DNA from: Prionace glauca
Taxonomy: Eukaryota; Chordata; Chondrichthyes; Carcharhiniformes; Carcharhinidae
DNA: 64,000 nucleotides
Direction: 5' to 3'
Assembly (NCBI GenBank): GCA_037974335.1
Contig: CM075760.1
Span: 2,396,859-2,460,858, forward strand
The position numbers and the translations under genes were made by a program. The notes under the pieces are model-generated. The model was not told the origin of the DNA, did no database searches, and saw only the letters and a program-made list of their open reading frames with translations. Below, in pieces: positions 59,181-64,000 of the stretch (its first letter is position 1; every line of letters starts with the position of its first letter).

Positions 59181-59685
59181 CTGTCAATGGAAAATAACAA
59201 ATCCTGAATCAATGACAGGCTTTAATGATTTCGTTTATAACTAGAATTTTAATGTCAATGAGAACCGTTAGCGTGGCAATTTTTGTCTTTACTGGGTTTT
59301 CTTAAATGTGAATTATAATTCTGCAGTTTGGCAAGTTGCTGACACGAAACACAAATGTGACCGGTGCATTTAGACTGTGTAACTGGCTGAGGAGTACTGG
59401 CATACAGTAAGGCATAAAGAAATGCAACAGAAAGTGCCATGTGCAGCAAGATTCAGAAACATAGATTGAGAAAGAATCAGTAAAATAGGGAGCAGGAGAA
59501 AGTGAGATGGAGAGGGAGGAAGCGGCAGGAGGGGGGAATCAGAAAAGTACGGGAAGAAGAGATGAGATTGGAAGTTCAGCTCGTGGATACAGAGTTCTCA
59601 AACGATTTGTTCCTGCTTGTGACAATGTGCGATAAATCAAGTGGTAGAGAGAGATACACAGAGAGAAAAGCACACGAGTTTCTGT

Positions 59686-59743
<58 letters not shown>

Positions 59744-60157
59744 TAGAACGTGTTTGTGAAAGAGTCAGAATCGGAAAAAAAATAGCGAGAGAAAGAAATG
59801 ACGATCTATCTTTCTGTTCTATTCCACCTAGATTGATTTGGTGACCTGTCGCTATATTTTCCAATATTGTAAATACATTATACTCAATACATTATTGACT
59901 CAAAGTCAAGTATCCATGAGAAGGCGTCTGAAAATTGTCTTTTGCAACATTTTCCCGATTGTAATCAACATCGGGAACTTCAGCCACCGTAGTTGAAAAA
60001 GTGAAAGATGGACAGCAAAATGAGGACGTTCAGCCTTTCAAAACTTCACGATTTCTTCTGGAAAGTATTATTAAGCAGCTTGGCCATTACAGCTGAATGA
60101 ATTCCAACCAATTTTACTGTAGTGTTTAACTGCAACGTTTACTCCAACTGATCACAC
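59181..60157. other. Intron DNA with a microsatellite
   Basis: No exon was seen upstream of 59180. The stretch from about 59460 to 59800 is purine-rich and holds the GT/GA microsatellite. Frames here are low-complexity artefacts. Confidence 0.45.
59683..59743 (+). repeat. Compound microsatellite (GT)n(GA)n
   Basis: An almost uninterrupted GT tract (with two GA interruptions near its start) passes directly into about a dozen GA units. It lies about 500 bp upstream of the acceptor of exon 58881-59180. Confidence 0.95.
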
Positions 60158-60530
60158 TCACAGGATGTTCAATGGACAGATAAGTGGCAGATGGAATGTA
60201 AGCATGAAAAGTGTGACGTGATACACGTTGAATGGAGTCATTTGACAAATAAGTTTTTGTTGAACTCGGAAATTGTGTCGAACAAAGGAACCTTGATGTA
60301 TATGTCCATAAAACCCTGAAGACCGAAGGGCATGATAGCAAGTTGGTAAAAACAGACATTTGGACACTTGTCTTTCTCCATCGAGGTATAGATTACAAAA
60401 TCAGGAAAATCATGTTACTTTTGGAGTGAACTTTGGTGAGGCCTTAGCTCGTGCATTGCGCGCAGTTCTGGTGGCCAGATTATAGGAAGAATGTGATTGA
60501 ACTGGAGGGGTGCTGTCAAAAAAACATCAG
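60158..60530 (+). mobile_element. Old decayed CR1 LINE fragment
   Basis: Blocks in order: GATAAGTGGCAGATGGAATG (the W-Q-M-E-F region), TTGATGTATATGTCCATAAA (DLGV-VHK region) and GCGCGCAGTTCTGGTGGCC (CAQFW). The copy is badly decayed and stops at the start of segmental duplicate copy 2. Confidence 0.7.
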
Positions 60531-62410
60531 GACCGAGTATGGCGTTATAATTTGACATTCTACTAAACTATTCGCCTGAGCGCAGAGTCCAAACTTACTC
60601 AATCTCTCATCATTCATACATAGTTTCATTCTATGAAACCAGCTTGTGAACTTTCAGAATAACATACACATTCTACGTATGTCTTTCCTGAAATGGGAAA
60701 AGTAAAACACAGCAAAAAAGGCGAAATGTTAACAAAGCTCGTAGGATTGCAGTAAAACTTGGTTATATTGTCCACTGTAGTGCCATCGAAATAAAGGACG
60801 GCAGAACTTCACTGCTAGTTCAAACTGGTAGGATTTCCTGGTCCCTCGAGCAGCGCAACTGTGCCCGCGGGTTTGCTACTGGTGTGGTGGAACGCCAATG
60901 GGATTTCCCATTCACAGCAGAGGGATATGAGAATCCCACCAGTCGCAAACAATGTGCCACCTCTCGCTGCCAGGACCACATGGTGGGAGGCCGGAAAATT
61001 TCGTTTTCGGTTCTCATTGCTTCCTCATCTGAACGATAATTTTCTGAATTTGTGGTAAGAATGCACCTCAGCCAGTACAGAAACCCATATTAGCTAATTA
61101 CGTGACTTCATAAAAAGCTTAATTATGTCTTGTTCTTGCCAAAATTAACTTGGCCACAATTTACTCACATTATTCACCTTCACCCAATTATTCGTCAGTT
61201 CTTATGTGTCTCATTGCAGTCCATGCGCGTCCTCAACATAGTTTACACTTCCACCTAGCTCTGTATTATATATTGAGATGGATTCCTCTCTGAATTGGAT
61301 ATATGGAGATTAAAACCCCTCCCCCACGCCCACCACAACAACTACATCCACAATATTTATATTGCATTTGTTAGAAGCTAGTGTTGCATATTACTTAATG
61401 GTATGTCCAAGAGTTTCACTCTATAGGAAACGAGTCCATAAAGAACTCCAAAGCAAAAGCTTTTATTTCACTTTTGCGATTCTTAATTTCCATCAATTCA
61501 AATTTAACCTCGAAGTATTTACATCCTTTCCGCTCATTTACTCATATTGTCATTTCTGCCGCTCCTGCAAGCATTTTACCTTTGTGGATTGGTGTTTGCC
61601 TTACAATATTAATATCAATCGTTATCATCTTTCAACATGCTTCTATAAGTGCATTTACATCTAAACCACAAATTTTATATCACTGCACATTCTTCCCCTT
61701 TTCTGCCACCGAGAGACATACAGCACCTCTCTGAAACTAATAAGAAAATCACATTCAATATACGGTCCGAAGTGGTAATCTCCGAATTTACTAACATTCC
61801 GACAGTGGAACGGATTTGTTGCCCGGAATTAGGCACCCTATTCAAATGAGTTCAAAGCTGTATTGAAGAATGTTTGAACAACATGTTTTTGAACAGAGCG
61901 AAGTGTTTCTTTTTGAACAGCCCTAGATCTTGTTATATTTAACCATTTTTTCAACCTTCCCGGCACTCCTCACTGATTTGCACAAATGCATCGCTAACTC
62001 TGCCTGTTCCTGAAAACATTTTTGGAACAGCAACCTTTTTTCTTTTATTGGTTTTCCTTAATTGGCATCAACATAAAACATTAGAAGGGGAAAAAGCCGT
62101 GAAAAGTTTGGAAGTTTAACTGAAATATAATGACACATCGAGTTAATTTGAAACAACAGAGCACCAACGTGAATGCATTTTATAACAAAATAGCAAACAA
62201 TGAAATCCCCGTGCAGGAAACGGATTGGTTTCACCAAATGGAACCTTCAGGTAATCTTCCTAGTCATTCTACTGCGATGCATTTGGTTTATTTCCCAACA
62301 GTTAACTTAGAACTATATTAGGAAGCGGGAAACCTTTAACAGTATCGTTTAAACAATTGTTTTCTGTTATTACATCTGACAAGGAATGTCAGTTTGTCTG
62401 TCTCTGCCAA

Positions 62411-62493
62411 ATAGAACATAGAACATAGAACATTACAGCGCAGAACAGGCCCTTCGGCCCACGATGTTGCACCGACCAGTTACAAAACAATGC
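62411..62493 (-). mobile_element. CR1 LINE, subfamily A, 83 bp 3'-end stub
   Basis: Three ATAGAAC units, then ATTACAGCGCAGAACAGGCC, GGCCCACGATGTTGCACCGAC and CAGTTACAAAACAATG. Copy 1 reads GCCAAATGCCCTTTTAAATC without it (about 47085), so it is a clean insertion after the duplication. Confidence 0.9.
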
Positions 62494-62721
62494 CCTCTTA
62501 AATTTGTGAATTCGCAAAAACAAGCACCCATGCCTAATTGCATTTCAGAAGATAATAGTGAGTCCCTTTCCTGAAATGCTGTCATCAATGTGGTGTTGGT
62601 GCGTGCACAGTGCAGTTGTGTTAGGGTTTGCATGATTTTGCCTGGGGAAAATGAAGGAAAGGATCCATATATTTCCAAGGAGGATGTATTGTGTTTTGGA
62701 AATATACCGCCACCTTTTAAT

Positions 62722-62877
62722 ACAGCTGAGTCAACATCCTGGATGTCCCTCTCCAACACAACTGTGGGTTTACTTCAACCATGTGGACTGCGGCCGTTCA
62801 AGAAGGCGGCTCACCCCTATCTTCTCAAGGATATTCAGCGATGAGAAATAAATGTTCGCCGAGGCAGCAACGCCCAC
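62722..62877 (+). repeat. 3' end of a shark interspersed repeat (copy 2 of 47317-47475)
   Basis: GCTGAGTCAACATCCTGGATG, ACTGTGGGTTTACTTCAACC, ATGTGGACTGCGGCCGTTCAAG. The same fragment is in copy 1, so it predates the duplication. Confidence 0.5.
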
Positions 62878-62884
62878 AGATTCT

Positions 62885-63672
62885 TCTTGAATAAGTGTGA
62901 GGTGGTTCATTTTGGTAGGGCAATCTTGATTGGGGATTACAGAATCAGCGGCGGGGTTTTGAGGAATGTGGAGGAGAAGAGAGATCTTGGGATTCATATC
63001 CAAAGATCTCTGAAGATTGCCACTCAAGTGGATAAAGCCATGAAGGCGTAAGCGTTCATTAACAGGGGGGTTGAGTTTTAGAGCCCTAGAGTTATGCAGC
63101 AACGATACCGGACCTTGGTGAGACCACATTTGGAATATTGTGTGCAGTTCTGGTCACCTCACTATAAGAAGGATTTGGAAGCATTGGAGAGCGTGTAGAG
63201 GAGATTTGGCAGAGGCCATGCTGCCTGGTTTGGAGAGGAGGTCTTATTGGGAAAGGCTGCGTGAGCTGGGACTTTTCTCTTTTGAGTGGAGGAGGATGAG
63301 AGGCGACTTAATTGAGGTTTATAAGATGTTGAGGGGAATAGATAGAGTGGACGTGCAGAGCCCATTTCCTCAACGGGATGTAGCTGTTACTAGGGGGCAT
63401 AACTATAAGGTTCATCATCAGAGATATAGGACGGATGCCCGAGGTAGATTCTTTACTCAGAGAGTGGTTGGGATGTGAAGCGGACTGCCTGTTGTGATAG
63501 TGGAGTCGGACACTTTAGGAACTTTCAAGTGGTTATTGGATGGGAACATGGAGCACACCAGAATGATAGGGGGTGGGATAGCTTGTTCTTGGGTTTGGAC
63601 GTGGCTCAGCACAACATCGAGGGTCGAAGTGCCTGTACTGTGCTGTATTGTTCTATGCTCTGTGTTCTATCA
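62885..63672 (+). mobile_element. CR1 LINE, subfamily D, uninterrupted copy in duplicate 2
   Basis: TCTTGAATAAGTGTGAGGTGG (NKCEVVHFG), then LRGDLIEVYKMLRGIDRVDV and TRGHNYKVH, to the CAACATCGAGGGTCGAAGTG 3' end and TTCTATGCTCTGTGTTCTATC tail. It is 5'-truncated and broken in frame, and shows the structure before the two LINE C insertions of copy 1. Confidence 0.88.
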
Positions 63673-64000
63673 GTGTGAAGTCAAGATATCAACCGCCTAA
63701 TTTAACAGAAATGCATCAGAGCCATTGAAGACTTTACTTCATCACAAGTGGAAACATGCCCGCTCCAAAATGGCCCTTTTGGTCGTAGGATAATGAAAGA
63801 ATGGCTCCCTCGATATTTCCTGGATTTGATGAGACTACTGTAACTTTCAACAGCCACTGTTTTAACGTGGATAACCTGGTGAAGCACAGCAGCCGAACAT
63901 GCGAACTGTTACATTGCAAAGGAAGGTATTACAACCTAATGATGCTTCCCAAATGTTGTGCTCTATTATATGAGCTTGGAAAGAATTAGTCAACGTTTTG

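Larger units (their letters stand above)
60531..64000 (+). repeat. Segmental duplication, copy 2 (compact, continues past the window)
   Basis: Matches copy 1 (41051-57250) minus its five insertions and ends at the window edge still in register (AGTCAACGTTTTG against AGTCACGGTTTTG at about 57236). It carries the empty sites: CCACCTCTCGCT near 60957, CTTGTTATATT near 61933, uninterrupted LINE D near 63070 and 63440, and GAGACTACTGTAAC near 63832. Its own private insertion is the 83 bp LINE stub at 62411. Confidence 0.92.

Noticed and set aside
59502-59864. Frames with Thr-His and Arg-Glu repeats
   Set aside because: Translations of the GT/GA microsatellite.
59181-64000. A further Ig domain or V exon upstream of 59180
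   Set aside because: I looked for the Cys-Trp-Cys pattern and flanking phase-1 splice sites on the minus strand and found none. The next exon must lie outside.
1-64000. LTR retroviruses or other virus-like elements, CRISPR arrays, bacterial operons
   Set aside because: No LTR pairs, gag/pol protease-integrase motifs, regularly spaced repeats or bacterial gene spacing were seen. All RT-bearing elements here are non-LTR CR1 LINEs.

Overview
The window looks like chondrichthyan (shark) nuclear DNA. Three things show this: an immunoglobulin heavy-chain constant region of the IgW/IgNAR type on the minus strand, many CR1-type LINEs, and many tRNA-derived SINEs of the elasmobranch HE1 kind whose 3' ends resemble those of the LINEs. 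There is no bacterial gene organisation, CRISPR array or operon, and I saw no LTR or other virus-like element.

The host gene reads right to left. Two constant-domain exons (58881-59180 and 58475-58792, separated by an 88 bp intron) are followed by a repeat-swollen intron of about 19 kb. Two more exons follow (39177-39497 and 38376-38758, 418 bp apart). The last of these carries the secretory tail and a stop codon, with an AATAAA signal about 300 bp downstream. About 7 kb further on, 31333-31490 encodes an acidic connector plus transmembrane segment (membrane exon M1). A GTAAAC donor inside the last domain exon joins M1 in frame, which is the secreted/membrane switch known from IgM. The first constant domain(s) and the variable region must lie beyond the right edge.

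The other large structure is a direct tandem segmental duplication in the introns. About 41051-57250 (copy 1) matches about 60531-64000 (copy 2, running off the edge). Copy 1 is 16.2 kb and copy 2 only 3.5 kb. The difference is accounted for by five insertions in copy 1: a palindromic foldback element holding a LINE, two LINEs on the minus strand, and two on the plus strand (one with a further LINE nested in it, the other a full-length 4.26 kb CR1). Copy 2 keeps the empty sites and has one 83 bp insertion of its own. Because the duplicated unit spans the exon pair at 58.5-59.2 kb, a second recent copy of that pair is predicted just outside the window.

From 1 to about 31 kb I found no convincing gene. 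The interval holds unique DNA, an older diverged tandem duplication (about 5985-7660 and 8040-9900), many SINEs, and LINE copies of at least four CR1 subfamilies. I call these A (tail ATGTTCT), B (same tail, different body), C (tail TTATGTTC) and D (older). Nesting shows D is older than C, and C older than A. Family names and isotype are from memory of the families; no search was run.
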